64,000 bases of DNA, from contig NZ_SZZN01000001.1 in NCBI RefSeq assembly GCF_006125015.1, positions 2,728,001 to 2,792,000 of the forward strand, written 5' to 3'. The notes below the pieces were generated by a model. It saw only the letters and a list, made by a program, of their open reading frames with translations, made no database searches and was not told the origin of the DNA. This stretch comes from Roseovarius arcticus (GTDB lineage: Bacteria; Pseudomonadota; Alphaproteobacteria; Rhodobacterales; Rhodobacteraceae). Below, in pieces: positions 45,948-55,853 of the stretch. Position 1 is the stretch's first letter, and each line of letters begins with the position of its first letter. The translations under genes and the position numbers were made by a program.

Positions 45948-47615
45948 ATGTCAGCCAACAAATACGTCTATCATATGCAAGGCGTGTCCAAAGCCTATCC
46001 GGGCGGCAAGAAATGCTTTGAGAACATTCATCTCAGCTTCCTTCCCGGGGTAAAAATCGGCGTCGTGGGCGTCAACGGCTCGGGTAAGTCGACCCTGATG
46101 AAGATCATGGCCGGCCTCGACAAAGATTATACCGGCGAGGCATGGGCCGCCAAGGATGCGACGGTAGGCTATCTGCCGCAGGAGCCAAAGATGGATCCGA
46201 CCCTGTCGGTACGCGAGAACGTGATGCTGGGCGTTGCCAAGAAAATGGCCAAGCTGGAGCGCTTCAACGAGATCGCGATGCAGATCGCCGAGGATTATTC
46301 GGACGAACTGATGGAGGAGATGACAAACCTTCAGGACCAGATCGACGCTGAGAACCTATGGGATCTGGACAGCCAGATTGACGTGTCGATGGAGGCGCTG
46401 GGCTGCCCGCCGGATGGCGCCGACGTCACCAGCCTGTCTGGCGGCGAGGCCCGCCGCGTGGCGTTGTGCAAGCTGCTGCTAGAGGCGCCCGATATGCTGC
46501 TTTTGGACGAGCCGACCAACCACCTCGACGCCGAGACGATTGCATGGCTGCAACAGCACCTGATGGACTACGCCGGCACGATCCTGATCGTCACGCATGA
46601 CCGCTATTTTCTGGACAACATCACCAGTTGGATTCTTGAGTTGGATCGCGGCCGCGGCATCCCCTACGAAGGCAACTATTCCGCGTGGCTGGAGCAGAAG
46701 CACAAGCGCCTGATGCAGGAATCGCGTGAGGACAAGTCCAAACAAAAGACGCTGGAGCGAGAGCTGGAATGGATGCGCCAAGGTGCCAAAGCGCGTCAGG
46801 CGAAATCCAAGGCGCGGATCAAGTCCTATAACGAGATGGCCGACCAATCCGAGCGCGAGAAGCTCGCCAAGGCGCAGATCGTCATTCCAAACGGCCAGCG
46901 CCTTGGCTCGAAGGTGATCGAGGTCGAGGGGCTGCGCAAGGCAATGGGTGACAGGCTGCTGATCGAAGACCTCACGTTTTCGCTGCCACCCGGTGGCATC
47001 GTGGGCGTGATCGGGCCGAACGGCGCGGGTAAATCTACCCTCTTCAAGATGCTGACCGGCGAGGAGACGCCCGATGCCGGCACGATCGAGTTGGGAACAA
47101 CTGTCGATCTGTCATACGTCGATCAGTCGCGCGACGATCTGGACCCGAATGAGAATGTGTGGGAGGCGATTGCCGACGGCCAAGACATCATCAAGCTGGG
47201 CGACGCCGAAGTGAACGCACGCGCCTATTGCGGGGCGTTCAACTTTAAGGGCAGCGACCAGCAGAAAAAGGTATCCCTGCTATCGGGCGGTGAGCGGAAT
47301 CGTGTCCACATGGCGCGCCTCTTGCGCTCGGGTGGTAACGTTCTGCTGCTTGACGAGCCGACAAACGATCTGGACGTCGAGACGCTGCGCGCGCTTGAGG
47401 ATGCGCTGGTCGATTTTGCAGGCTGCGCCGTAGTCATCAGCCACGACCGCTTTTTCCTTGACCGGATTTGCACGCACATGCTCGCCTTCGAGGGGGACGC
47501 GCATGTCGAGTGGTTTGAGGGTAACTTTGAGGACTACGAAGAGGACAAAAAGCGCCGTCTGGGCGAGGATGCCGCACAGCCCAAGCGCATGAAGCACAAG
47601 AAGTTCGCCCGCTAA
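45948..47615 (+). CDS. ettA: EttA, energy-dependent translational throttle ATPase
   Basis: A 555-residue ABC-F protein with two ATPase domains: Walker A motifs GVNGSGKST and GPNGAGKST, signatures LSGGEARR and LSGGERNR, and Walker B blocks LLLDEPTNHLDAE and LLLDEPTNDLDVE. The N-terminus KYVYHMQGVSKAYPGGKK and the arm region fit EttA, which binds the ribosomal E site and gates early elongation by ATP/ADP. It is cytosolic. GGAAAG before ATG 45948 is a fair ribosome site. The upstream neighbour is the frameshifted GGDEF-EAL gene. Confidence 0.93.
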   Translation: MSANKYVYHMQGVSKAYPGGKKCFENIHLSFLPGVKIGVVGVNGSGKSTLMKIMAGLDKDYTGEAWAAKDATVGYLPQEPKMDPTLSVRENVMLGVAKKMAKLERFNEIAMQIAEDYSDELMEEMTNLQDQIDAENLWDLDSQIDVSMEALGCPPDGADVTSLSGGEARRVALCKLLLEAPDMLLLDEPTNHLDAETIAWLQQHLMDYAGTILIVTHDRYFLDNITSWILELDRGRGIPYEGNYSAWLEQKHKRLMQESREDKSKQKTLERELEWMRQGAKARQAKSKARIKSYNEMADQSEREKLAKAQIVIPNGQRLGSKVIEVEGLRKAMGDRLLIEDLTFSLPPGGIVGVIGPNGAGKSTLFKMLTGEETPDAGTIELGTTVDLSYVDQSRDDLDPNENVWEAIADGQDIIKLGDAEVNARAYCGAFNFKGSDQQKKVSLLSGGERNRVHMARLLRSGGNVLLLDEPTNDLDVETLRALEDALVDFAGCAVVISHDRFFLDRICTHMLAFEGDAHVEWFEGNFEDYEEDKKRRLGEDAAQPKRMKHKKFAR

Positions 47616-48273
47616 ATAGCTACGACCTTTGATATGGTCCCTGCCTACCGAGTAAATCCTCGGCGTCGCGCGCCCGAAAAAACTGGACGCGCGACGACTG
47701 AACAGACGGCAGATTGCCTCTTTTTGCAGACCAATCTCTCGCTGTTAGAGCGGAACGCGCGCTTCGTATTCTAAGGAAATGGCGCGCCGCTGGGGAATGA
47801 TGTGGACAGCCGCCATTCACCTCCCACTGCAGTGGGAATTTGACGCGCATCTGCTGGATCGGGCGCGCGCATCAGGGGCGGCAGCGTTTAATGGTTAGCG
47901 AATCGCGCTATTGGACACAGGCGCTCTATCGGTGATACTAAAGGACTGCACGACCGGGTGCAGCCGATTTTTCAGCGTGTCTTCGCCGAATCTGCCGTCT
48001 TGAAGGCGGCTGCTCGTGGGACAGACCGACTATCCAGCCGTCATCGCCCCTACCCTGCGGCGCTTGCCCGCTGCACTTTGGCGGCATCGGGGCGGCGGAT
48101 AGACGCCAACACGATTTGTTTACCACTTGCAAAATGTGCTCGTCAGGCGTATATGATCCCCGCGACGTTACCTCTATCGACCATCTGCTCCTCACGGCAC
48201 AGGCACTCGATCTTGCACTGACTAGCCGGGCTGCCGCACGACGCGGGCAGCATAAGACTAAGGAGACTACGGT
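47616..48273. other. Long intergenic region before the cold-shock gene
   Basis: About 658 bp without a gene I can support. Frames at 47620-47850 (minus), 47938-48363 (minus) and 47958-48221 (plus) show no homology and poor starts. A stem-loop sits at 47665-47695. The last 80 bp before ATG 48274 are probably the csp leader, which includes a small CTGCC/GGGCAG hairpin near 48224-48250. A long 5' leader that acts in the cold is usual for csp genes. Confidence 0.5.
47665..47695. other. Stem-loop after ettA
   Basis: A perfect 8-bp stem (GTCGCGCG / CGCGCGAC) closes a 15-nt A-rich loop (CCCGAAAAAACTGGA). There is no U-tract, so it is not a standard terminator; it may protect the ettA transcript end or be part of a non-coding RNA. 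Confidence 0.35.
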
Positions 48274-48480
48274 ATGGCCAATGGCACCGTGAAATGGTTT
48301 AACTCGACAAAAGGCTTCGGCTTCATCGCACCCGATGGTGGCGGCAAGGACGTTTTCGTTCACATCTCCGCTGTTGAGCGCGCTGGCCTGACCGGCCTGG
48401 CAGACGACCAGAAAGTTACTTTTGACATCGAAGCAGGCCGTGATGGCCGCGAGTCGGCGTCGAACATCGCTCTGGCCTAA
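48274..48480 (+). CDS. Cold-shock domain protein
   Basis: A 68-residue CspA-type protein. It begins [20 protein letters not shown] (RNP1-like KGFGFI) and has [12 protein letters not shown] (RNP2) and the closing SNIAL. It binds single-stranded RNA and melts secondary structure. AAGGAG precedes ATG 48274 by 7-8 bp. It is followed by a strong terminator, and its leader is in the preceding gap. Confidence 0.93.
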   Translation: MANGTVKWFNSTKGFGFIAPDGGGKDVFVHISAVERAGLTGLADDQKVTFDIEAGRDGRESASNIALA

Positions 48481-48504
48481 GCCTCTTGCGATAGATGGTA
48501 AATC

Positions 48505-48527
48505 GGGGCCCCGCGGGGCCCCTTTTT
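48505..48527 (+). terminator. Rho-independent terminator after the cold-shock gene
   Basis: GC-rich self-complementary hairpin (GGGGCC with GGCCCC and a short loop) followed by five T residues, 24 bp after the csp stop. Typical intrinsic terminator. Confidence 0.85.
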
Positions 48528-48549
48528 CGTGGGCGCGTGATAGCCTCTG

Positions 48550-49278
48550 TCACTCGCGATCCTGCAAGACCTGAGCGATCAATTCCTGCACCTTCGGCCC
48601 GATATCAGCAACGACAAGTGTAATCCCCTTGGCATTTGGGTGCGTGCCGTCATTTTGCAAATAAGGTATCTGATCGGCCTTCTTTTCCGGCAATGCCGCA
48701 AAGAAATCCAGCTCCAGCAAGGTGCCATATTTCTTCGCCAGATCGGGGTAAATCGCGTTAAAGGCGGCGCGGAAATCTGGACCGTAATTATCTTTGGCGA
48801 TCAATCCAACCAACAGAACCTCAATGCCCTCTTGTTTCGCCGTGGCGAGGATTTTGTCCAAGTTAGCGCGCGTCTCGGCGGGGTCGACACCGCGAAGTAG
48901 GTCGTTTCCGCCCAACTCTACAATCAACGCATCCGGCGCGTCGTCCAGCGCCCAGTCAAGGCGCCGTGCACCGCCCGCCGTCGTGCTGCCCGAAACCGAA
49001 CCATTCATCAGCCGTACTGGCACCCCATTCGACGTACCATTTTCGCGCAACCATACACTAAGCTGCGCGACAAAGCCGTCCTGACGCTGTAGTCCGTACC
49101 CGGCGGTCAGGCTATCGCCAAATGCCATCACGCGCACCTCGCCGGGCACCGCGGTATCTTGCGCAAGGGCGGGCGCACCGACCAGAGACGCTGCTACAAG
49201 AGCAGTGATAATCGCCTTGCCACGCAGGCCTTTAACACCATATTCGAATAAATTCTTTATACACAGGCGCATATTCAT
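48550..49278 (-). CDS. TesA-like arylesterase/lysophospholipase (SGNH hydrolase)
   Basis: The 242-residue precursor has a signal peptide (GKAIITALVAASLVGAPALA) and SGNH-family motifs: FGDSLTAGYG (catalytic Ser), SGSTTAGG, ELGGNDLLRG and DGTHPN (catalytic Asp and His). TesA-like enzymes are periplasmic thioesterases, arylesterases or lysophospholipases. ATG 49278 is preceded by GGAGAAG in suitable position. The start codon overlaps that of the divergent ABC gene (CATG 49276-49279). In many proteobacteria tesA is divergent from ybbA-ybbP, as here. Confidence 0.9.
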   Translation of the reverse strand: MNMRLCIKNLFEYGVKGLRGKAIITALVAASLVGAPALAQDTAVPGEVRVMAFGDSLTAGYGLQRQDGFVAQLSVWLRENGTSNGVPVRLMNGSVSGSTTAGGARRLDWALDDAPDALIVELGGNDLLRGVDPAETRANLDKILATAKQEGIEVLLVGLIAKDNYGPDFRAAFNAIYPDLAKKYGTLLELDFFAALPEKKADQIPYLQNDGTHPNAKGITLVVADIGPKVQELIAQVLQDRE

Positions 49279-49945
49279 GTCTTCTCCGATTGTCTCGTTA
49301 AAAAATACTGGCCTTACACTTAGATCAGGCGCAGGTGCGATCGAGATACTCAAGGGAATTTCATTGGATGTGAACGAGGGTGAGGCGCTCGCGCTGGTCG
49401 GTCCGTCCGGGTCGGGAAAGTCGTCCCTGTTGATGCTGATGGGCGGGCTCGAGCGGGCGACGACGGGGCAGGTCAGCGCGCTTGGGCAGGACCTTGGCGC
49501 GCTGGGCGAGGATGCGCTGGCGCGGTTGCGGCGCGGGAATATGGGCGTTGTTTTTCAATCGTTCCACCTGATCCCCACGCTTACCGCGCTAGAGAATGTG
49601 GCCGTACCGCTAGAGCTTGCTGGTGCGCCCGATGCCATGGGCCGTGCAACCGAGCAGTTGGAGGCTGTCGGTCTGGCCGCGCGCGCCAAGCATTACCCAT
49701 CGCAAATGTCGGGCGGCGAACAGCAGCGCACCGCGCTGGCCCGCGCCACTGCGCCGCGCCCCAGACTGATATTGGCGGATGAGCCGACCGGTAATCTGGA
49801 CAGTGCCACCGGCGCCGCAATCATTGATCTGCTCTTTGATCTTAGCGCCCAGCACGGCGCGACGCTGGTGCTGGTGACGCATGATGCCGCTCTGGCGGAG
49901 CGCTGCGACCGGACTGTAACGCTTCAGGACGGGCGCATCGCATGA
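49277..49945 (+). CDS. YbbA-like ABC ATPase (LolD/MacB family)
   Basis: The 222-residue ATPase has Walker A GPSGSGKSS, Q-loop VFQSFHL, signature MSGGEQQRTALARA, and Walker B LILADEPTGNLD, in the LolD/MacB/YbbA class. It pairs with the FtsX-like permease whose start overlaps its stop in ATGA. The frame opens at 49205, but ATG 49277 is the usual start. No strong ribosome site is seen ahead of it. The complex may work on the envelope; substrate unknown. Confidence 0.88.
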   Translation: MSSPIVSLKNTGLTLRSGAGAIEILKGISLDVNEGEALALVGPSGSGKSSLLMLMGGLERATTGQVSALGQDLGALGEDALARLRRGNMGVVFQSFHLIPTLTALENVAVPLELAGAPDAMGRATEQLEAVGLAARAKHYPSQMSGGEQQRTALARATAPRPRLILADEPTGNLDSATGAAIIDLLFDLSAQHGATLVLVTHDAALAERCDRTVTLQDGRIA

Positions 49946-52452
49946 ATCTGCGCATCGCCGCTAAGCTGGCCGGGCGCGAATTACGCGGGGGCCTGGCTGG
50001 ATTTCGCATCCTCTTGGCCTGCATCGTGCTGGGCGTTGCGGCCATCGCAGCCGTCGGCACGATCCGCACCAGCATCGAGGCAGGGCTCAGCGAAAAGGGC
50101 GCTGAGCTGCTCGGCGGTGACGCCGAAATAGGGCTGACCTATCGCTTTGCATCCGAGGCCGAGCGCGCATGGATGGACAGCCGCGCAGAGGCGGTATCCG
50201 AAATCGTTGATTTCCGCTCGCTCGCAGTGGCCGGTGACGATCGTGCTTTGACGCAGGTCAAGGCGGTCGATGCCGCCTATCCGCTGCTGGGCGCGGTCGG
50301 CCTTGATCCGGCAATGCCATTGGAGGCAGCGCTGAACGGAGGCGGCGACATGCCCGGCGCGGTGATGGCCCCCGCCCTAATCGCGCGGTTGGCGCTGGAA
50401 ATCGGCGATACTTTTCGCCTCGGCACGCAGGACTTTATCCTGATGGCCGCGCTGGTAGACGAGCCTGACGGCGCCGCCGCAGGCTTTGCCCTTGGGCCGC
50501 GCACATTGGTGCGAACGGGCGCATTGCAGGCGTCGGGCCTTTTGCGCGAGGGTACGCTCTTTTCCACGCGCTACCGCTTGGATCTGCCGTCGGGCGCTGA
50601 CTTGGCGACACTCGAGGCAGAGGCGAAAGCGTCGCTAGGCACCAATGGGATCGAGTGGCAAGACGCCCGCAAGGGCGCACCCGGTATCTCAAAGTTCGTG
50701 GAGAGGTTGGGCGCGTTCCTGATCCTCGTCGGGCTTAGCGGGCTCGCGGTGGGCGGCGTCGGCATATCTTCGGCCGTGCGCAGCTATCTGGCGCGCAAGA
50801 CCGCCACCATCGCCACGCTGCGCACGCTGGGCGCGGATCGCGGTACGGTGCTTGCAACGTATTTCATACAGATCGGCGTGATCGGGGGGCTGGGCCTTTT
50901 GCTGGGGATATTGCTTGGCGCGGGCGTACCTGTTGCGCTGGGCCCGGTGATTGAGGCGCGATTGCCGGTTCCGGCCAGCTTTGCGTTCTACGCTCGGCCC
51001 ATGGCCGAGGCGGCGATCTATGGCGCGCTCGCCGTGCTGATATTTACCCTCGCGCCGCTATCACGGATCGAAGATATTCGCGCCGCCAGCCTCTTTCGCG
51101 ATGGCGGCGCAGGTGGGCGCCGCCTGCCGCGCTGGCCGATGCTGGCGCTGATCGCAGCGCTGGTCGCGGCCTTACTGGCGGTGGCGGCGGCATTTTCGGG
51201 CAATCTGCGCCTCACGCTTTGGACGGCGGGCGGCATCATTGGCGCGCTTGCATTGCTGTGGATGGCCGCATGGGGTGTGCAGGGCCTCGCGCGTCTGATG
51301 CGGCCATTGGCGCGCGGGCGTCCGGCACTGGGCTGGGCATTGGCGGCAATTGGCGGGCCGGGTAGCACGGCGGTGCCTGCGATGCTGTCGCTGGGCCTTG
51401 GCCTGACGGTCCTTGCCGCGGTAGGCCAGATCGACGGCACGCTGCGCGGCGCGATCACCGGGAACCTTCCGGACCGTGCGCCGTCCTTCTTTTTTGTCGA
51501 CTTGCAGGCCGATCAGATGGACGGTTTTCGCGCGATGACGGACGGCGATCCTGCCGTAACTCGCGTGGATAGCGCGCCAATGCTGCGCGGCATAATCACC
51601 GCAATCAATGGCCAAGATGCCACAGAGGTCGCGGGCGACCACTGGGTGGTTCAAGGCGACCGGGGCATCACCTACGCCGCCAAGGCAGACGGCACCGTGA
51701 CGTCCGGCGAATGGTGGCCCGAGGACTATGACGGCCCACCGCAGATCAGTTTTGCCGCCGAGGAGGCGCTTGAGATGGGGCTGAAAATCGGTGACGAGAT
51801 TACGGTTAACGTTCTTGGCCGCGACATCACTGCGACGATCACCAGCCTGCGGGACGTGGATTTCTCAACCGCCGGCATTGGCTTTATCATGGTGATGAAC
51901 CCCGCCGCGCTGGAGGCCGCGCCGCACAGTGTTATCGCGACCGTCTATGCCGAGGGCGGCGCTGAGGCGCGCATCCTGCGCGAGGTTTCGACCACCTATC
52001 CCAACGTCACCGGCATTGCTGTCAGGGACGCCATCGACCGGGTGGCGCAACTGCTCAAGGGGCTGGCAGCGGCCACGTCTTGGGGGGCGTCGGCGACGCT
52101 GCTGACGGGTTTTCTGGTGCTCATCGGCGCGGCGGCGGCGGATCAAAATGCGCGCATCTTTGAGGCTGCAGTGCTGAAAACACTAGGTGCATCGCGCGCG
52201 CGGATACTGGCCAGCCTCGCGCTGCGCGCGGTTCTCTTGGGTGCGGCGGCCGGTGTTATCGCCATTGGCGTGGGCGCGATTGGCGGCTGGGCGGTCAGCC
52301 ATTACGTGCTGGAGATTGAGTACCGCGTCCTCTGGCCCTCGGCGCTGGTGATCGTCTGCGGCGGCGTGCTTGTCACTCTGCTGACCGCACTTGCATTCTC
52401 GCTGCGTCCCCTTGCCGCGCGTCCCGCGCAGGTGCTGAGGGCGCGGGAGTAG
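49942..52452 (+). CDS. FtsX-like ABC permease (YbbP type)
   Basis: An 836-residue membrane protein with two FtsX-type four-helix domains: one around residues 250-400 (GLAVGGVGISSAVRSYLARK), the second at the C-terminus (about 700-830, SALVIVCGGVLVTLLTALAF), with large extracytoplasmic parts and a central GLGLTVLAAVGQIDGTLRG. The long N-terminal periplasmic portion begins after helix 1 (RILLACIVLGVAAIAAVG). With YbbA it resembles a lipid- or lipoprotein-extracting or mechanotransducing complex; the role of YbbAP with TesA is not settled. Confidence 0.88.
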   Translation: MNLRIAAKLAGRELRGGLAGFRILLACIVLGVAAIAAVGTIRTSIEAGLSEKGAELLGGDAEIGLTYRFASEAERAWMDSRAEAVSEIVDFRSLAVAGDDRALTQVKAVDAAYPLLGAVGLDPAMPLEAALNGGGDMPGAVMAPALIARLALEIGDTFRLGTQDFILMAALVDEPDGAAAGFALGPRTLVRTGALQASGLLREGTLFSTRYRLDLPSGADLATLEAEAKASLGTNGIEWQDARKGAPGISKFVERLGAFLILVGLSGLAVGGVGISSAVRSYLARKTATIATLRTLGADRGTVLATYFIQIGVIGGLGLLLGILLGAGVPVALGPVIEARLPVPASFAFYARPMAEAAIYGALAVLIFTLAPLSRIEDIRAASLFRDGGAGGRRLPRWPMLALIAALVAALLAVAAAFSGNLRLTLWTAGGIIGALALLWMAAWGVQGLARLMRPLARGRPALGWALAAIGGPGSTAVPAMLSLGLGLTVLAAVGQIDGTLRGAITGNLPDRAPSFFFVDLQADQMDGFRAMTDGDPAVTRVDSAPMLRGIITAINGQDATEVAGDHWVVQGDRGITYAAKADGTVTSGEWWPEDYDGPPQISFAAEEALEMGLKIGDEITVNVLGRDITATITSLRDVDFSTAGIGFIMVMNPAALEAAPHSVIATVYAEGGAEARILREVSTTYPNVTGIAVRDAIDRVAQLLKGLAAATSWGASATLLTGFLVLIGAAAADQNARIFEAAVLKTLGASRARILASLALRAVLLGAAAGVIAIGVGAIGGWAVSHYVLEIEYRVLWPSALVIVCGGVLVTLLTALAFSLRPLAARPAQVLRARE

Positions 52453-52470
52453 CCGAACGAAATGCCATAA

Positions 52471-52496
52471 AAAAGCGGGCCGCCAAGCCCGCTTTT
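52471..52496. terminator. Bidirectional terminator between ybbP-like gene and gcvP
   Basis: AAAAGCGGGC-CGCCAA-GCCCGCTTTT: a perfect 6-7 bp GC stem flanked by A4 and T4 so that it works in either direction between convergent genes. Confidence 0.88.
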
Positions 52497-52517
52497 CCAT
52501 GTTTCTTAACGGCAATC

Positions 52518-55367
52518 CTACTCTGCCGCTTCGGCATACGCCTCCATCGGTGGGCAAGTACAGACGAGGTTCCGGTCGCCATAAACGTTGTCGACGCGGT
52601 TTACCGAAGGCCAATATTTATCCACGCGAAACGCGCCCGGCGGGAAGCAGCCCTGCTCGCGGCTGTAGGGGCGATCCCAGTCGCGAACCAGATCCTCCAT
52701 AGTGTGCGGAGCGTTCTTCAGCGGGTTATTCTCTGCGTCAATCTTGCCCTCTTCGACGTCACGAATTTCTTGACGTATCGCCAGCATCGCGTCGCAAAAG
52801 CGGTCCAACTCGGCCTTTGTCTCACTCTCGGTCGGCTCGACCATCAGTGTGCCAGCAACCGGCCAGCTCATCGTCGGCGCGTGAAAGCCGCAATCGATCA
52901 GACGCTTGGCAATATCATCTACCGTGATGTGCGCCGAGTCGGCAAAGGGCCTGGTATCAAGGATGCACTCATGCGCCACGCGACCGTTTTCACCCTTATA
53001 CAGAACGTCATACGACCCCTCCAGACGCTTGGCGATGTAGTTGGCGTTCAAGATTGCCACCCGCGTCGCCTGTGTCAGTCCCTCGCCGCCCATCATCAGG
53101 ATATAGGCCCAGCTGATCGGCAGCAGCGAGGGCGAGCCAAACGGCGCGGCGGAAACCGGGCCCTCAGTGCCGCCCGTATGCGGATGGCCCGGCAGATGCG
53201 GGATCAGGTGCGATTTGACGCCAATAGGCCCCATACCCGGCCCGCCGCCACCGTGCGGAATACAGAATGTCTTGTGCAGGTTCAGGTGGCTCACGTCACC
53301 GCCCAAATCGCCGGGACGCGACAGACCCACCATCGCATTCATGTTAGCCCCGTCGATATAGACCTGCCCACCATGCTCGTGCGTGATCTTGCACACGTCG
53401 ATCACCGTCTCCTCGAATACGCCGTGCGTACTGGGGTACGTGATCATGCAGGCCGCCAACGTGTCTGAATGTTTGTCCGCTTTGGCGCGGAAATCGTCCA
53501 GATCGATATCGCCGCGTTCGTTGCATTTGACTGGCACGACCTTCCAGCCGACCATCTGCGCACTGGCCGGATTGGTGCCATGCGCATTGGTGGGGATAAG
53601 GCAGACGTTACGCCCGTCTTGGCCGTTCTCGCGGTGATAGGCAGCGATTGACAGCAGGCCCGCATATTCACCCTGCGCGCCCGAATTGGGCTGCATCGAA
53701 ATTGCGTCATAGCCGGTAATATCACATAGCTTTGCGCTCAGATCGTCGATCAGCTCGTGATATCCCTCGGCCTGATCGCGCGGCACGAATGGGTGCATCC
53801 GCGAAAACTCACGCCAGCTGACCGGCATCATTTCGGCGGCAGAGTTCAGCTTCATCGTGCAGCTACCCAGGGGGATCATCGCGCGGTCCAGTGCCAGATC
53901 GCGGTCGGCGAGACGGCGCATGTAGCGCATCATTTCCGTTTCCGCGCGGTTCATGTGGAATACCGGATGCGTCAGATACTCGGACGTGCGGTGCATATTT
54001 TCGGGCACGCGGTATTCGGGCGTGAAGTCATCGTCGGCGTCCGTGATCCCGAAGGCGCGCCAAACGCTCTCGATATTCTCGGGCCGCGTGCATTCGTCCA
54101 ACGAGATGCCAACGCGCGTGTCGCCCACGCGGCGCAGGTTGATGCCCTCGTCCAGTGCCGATTTCATAACGGCGGCCTGCAAGGGGCCGACATCGACGGT
54201 GATCGTGTCAAAGAACGCTTGCGGATCTACCTGAAATCCTGCGGCCTCTAGACCCTTGGCCAGACGAACGGTCTTGCGGTGGATACGCTGCGCGATGGCT
54301 TGCAAGCCCTTCGGCCCGTGGAAAACTGCATACATTGACGCCATGACGGCCAGCAGCGCCTGTGCGGTGCACACGTTGCTGGTCGCCTTCTCGCGGCGGA
54401 TATGCTGCTCGCGGGTTTGCAGGCTCAGGCGGTAGGCCCGGTTGCCGTGGCTGTCGATGCTGACGCCCACGATCCGGCCCGGCATCGCGCGTTTGTAGTC
54501 ATCCCGGCAGGCCATGTAGGCGGCGTGCGGCCCGCCATAGCCTAGCGGCACGCCAAAGCGCTGCGTGCTGCCTACGGCGATATCGGCGTCCATTGCGCCC
54601 GGCTCTTTCAGCAGGCACAGGGCCAGCGGATCGGCCGAGACGATGCCAATAGCACCCTCGGCGTGCAGCTGTGCGATGTGATCGGTAAAATCACGCACAT
54701 GGCCATAGGTGCCGGGGTACTGAAACAGCGCGCCGAACACTTTGCTCGCGTCCATTTTGTCCGGATTGCCGACGATCACCTCAATGCCCAGCGGGGCTGC
54801 GCGTGTCTGCACCAGCGCAATGTTCTGCGGGTGGCAGTCGCGGTCGACAAAGAACGCCTTGGCCTTGGATTTCGCCACGCGCTGCGCCGTCGTCATCGCC
54901 TCGGCGCAGGCCGTTGCCTCGTCCAAGAGCGACGCGTTGGCGATCTCAAGCCCAGTCAGATCGCTGATCATAGTCTGGAAGTTCAGCAGCGCCTCTAGCC
55001 GGCCTTGCGAAATCTCGGGCTGGTACGGCGTATAGGCCGTGTACCACGCCGGGTTTTCAAAGATGTTCCGCTGGATCGCCGGCGGCGTCACCGTGCCATG
55101 ATAGCCTTGGCCGATCAACGACACCAAAACCTTGTTCTTGCCTGCCACCTGCCGCATGTGGTGCAGCAGCTCGCGCTCTGACTTGGCCTTGCCAAAATCC
55201 AGCGGCTCCTTCTGGCGGATCGCCTTTGGCACAGTCTCGTCGATCAGAGCGTTCAGGCTGCTCGCCCCCAAGACTTTGAGCATCTCGGTCATCTCGTCGG
55301 GCGAGGGGCCGATATGGCGGCGGTTGGCGAAATCATAAGGCAGATAATCGGTGGGCTCGAACGCCAT
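52518..55367 (-). CDS. gcvP: Glycine dehydrogenase (decarboxylating), P-protein
   Basis: A single-chain P-protein of about 949 residues, with both halves of the GcvP fold. The PLP lysine lies in [19 protein letters not shown]; the N-terminal [14 protein letters not shown] and [15 protein letters not shown] [15 protein letters not shown] are conserved. It decarboxylates glycine and passes the aminomethyl group to the H-protein. It is the last gene of the gcvT-gcvH-gcvP operon, with a 104-bp gap from gcvH. Confidence 0.96.
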   Translation of the reverse strand: MAFEPTDYLPYDFANRRHIGPSPDEMTEMLKVLGASSLNALIDETVPKAIRQKEPLDFGKAKSERELLHHMRQVAGKNKVLVSLIGQGYHGTVTPPAIQRNIFENPAWYTAYTPYQPEISQGRLEALLNFQTMISDLTGLEIANASLLDEATACAEAMTTAQRVAKSKAKAFFVDRDCHPQNIALVQTRAAPLGIEVIVGNPDKMDASKVFGALFQYPGTYGHVRDFTDHIAQLHAEGAIGIVSADPLALCLLKEPGAMDADIAVGSTQRFGVPLGYGGPHAAYMACRDDYKRAMPGRIVGVSIDSHGNRAYRLSLQTREQHIRREKATSNVCTAQALLAVMASMYAVFHGPKGLQAIAQRIHRKTVRLAKGLEAAGFQVDPQAFFDTITVDVGPLQAAVMKSALDEGINLRRVGDTRVGISLDECTRPENIESVWRAFGITDADDDFTPEYRVPENMHRTSEYLTHPVFHMNRAETEMMRYMRRLADRDLALDRAMIPLGSCTMKLNSAAEMMPVSWREFSRMHPFVPRDQAEGYHELIDDLSAKLCDITGYDAISMQPNSGAQGEYAGLLSIAAYHRENGQDGRNVCLIPTNAHGTNPASAQMVGWKVVPVKCNERGDIDLDDFRAKADKHSDTLAACMITYPSTHGVFEETVIDVCKITHEHGGQVYIDGANMNAMVGLSRPGDLGGDVSHLNLHKTFCIPHGGGGPGMGPIGVKSHLIPHLPGHPHTGGTEGPVSAAPFGSPSLLPISWAYILMMGGEGLTQATRVAILNANYIAKRLEGSYDVLYKGENGRVAHECILDTRPFADSAHITVDDIAKRLIDCGFHAPTMSWPVAGTLMVEPTESETKAELDRFCDAMLAIRQEIRDVEEGKIDAENNPLKNAPHTMEDLVRDWDRPYSREQGCFPPGAFRVDKYWPSVNRVDNVYGDRNLVCTCPPMEAYAEAAE

Positions 55368-55471
55368 GTCACACTCCATCAGATGTGGGGGATAGGGGGT
55401 GGGCCACCGCAGCAGCCCGCCCGTGCTTCATCTTGGCAAAAATACGCATGCCCGCTGCCGCAGATCAGGCG

Positions 55472-55831
55472 TTAGCCAATGAATTTTTTGTAGGCCGCCT
55501 CGTCCATCATGTCGTCTAGCTGGCTCATATCGCTGGCCTTGATCTTGAAGAACCAGCCATTACCGATGGCATCCTCGTTCACCGTGCTAGGCGCGCCGTT
55601 CAGCACGTCGTTGACCTCGGTGATCTCGCCGTCGATGGGGGCCAGAATGTCACTGGCCGCCTTGACGCTTTCGATCACAACGACCTCGTCATCCTTGACG
55701 ACCTCGGTGCCGACCTCGGGCAGCTCGACAAAGACGATGTCGCCCAATTGCTCGGCCGCGTGTTCGGTAATGCCGACCACGATTACGTCATCCTCGACGC
55801 GCAGCCACTCGTGTTCTTCTGTGTATTTCAT
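55472..55831 (-). CDS. gcvH: Glycine cleavage system H-protein
   Basis: The 119-residue H-protein starts MKYTEEHEWLRVEDD and carries the lipoylated lysine in VVVIESVKAASDI. It shuttles the aminomethyl group between P, T and L proteins. The frame is open much further upstream, into gcvT, but ATG 55831 is the family start and is preceded by GGGAG. It is the middle gene of the operon. Confidence 0.96.
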   Translation of the reverse strand: MKYTEEHEWLRVEDDVIVVGITEHAAEQLGDIVFVELPEVGTEVVKDDEVVVIESVKAASDILAPIDGEITEVNDVLNGAPSTVNEDAIGNGWFFKIKASDMSQLDDMMDEAAYKKFIG

Positions 55832-55853
55832 GCCTGGGATCTCCCTTGGATTA

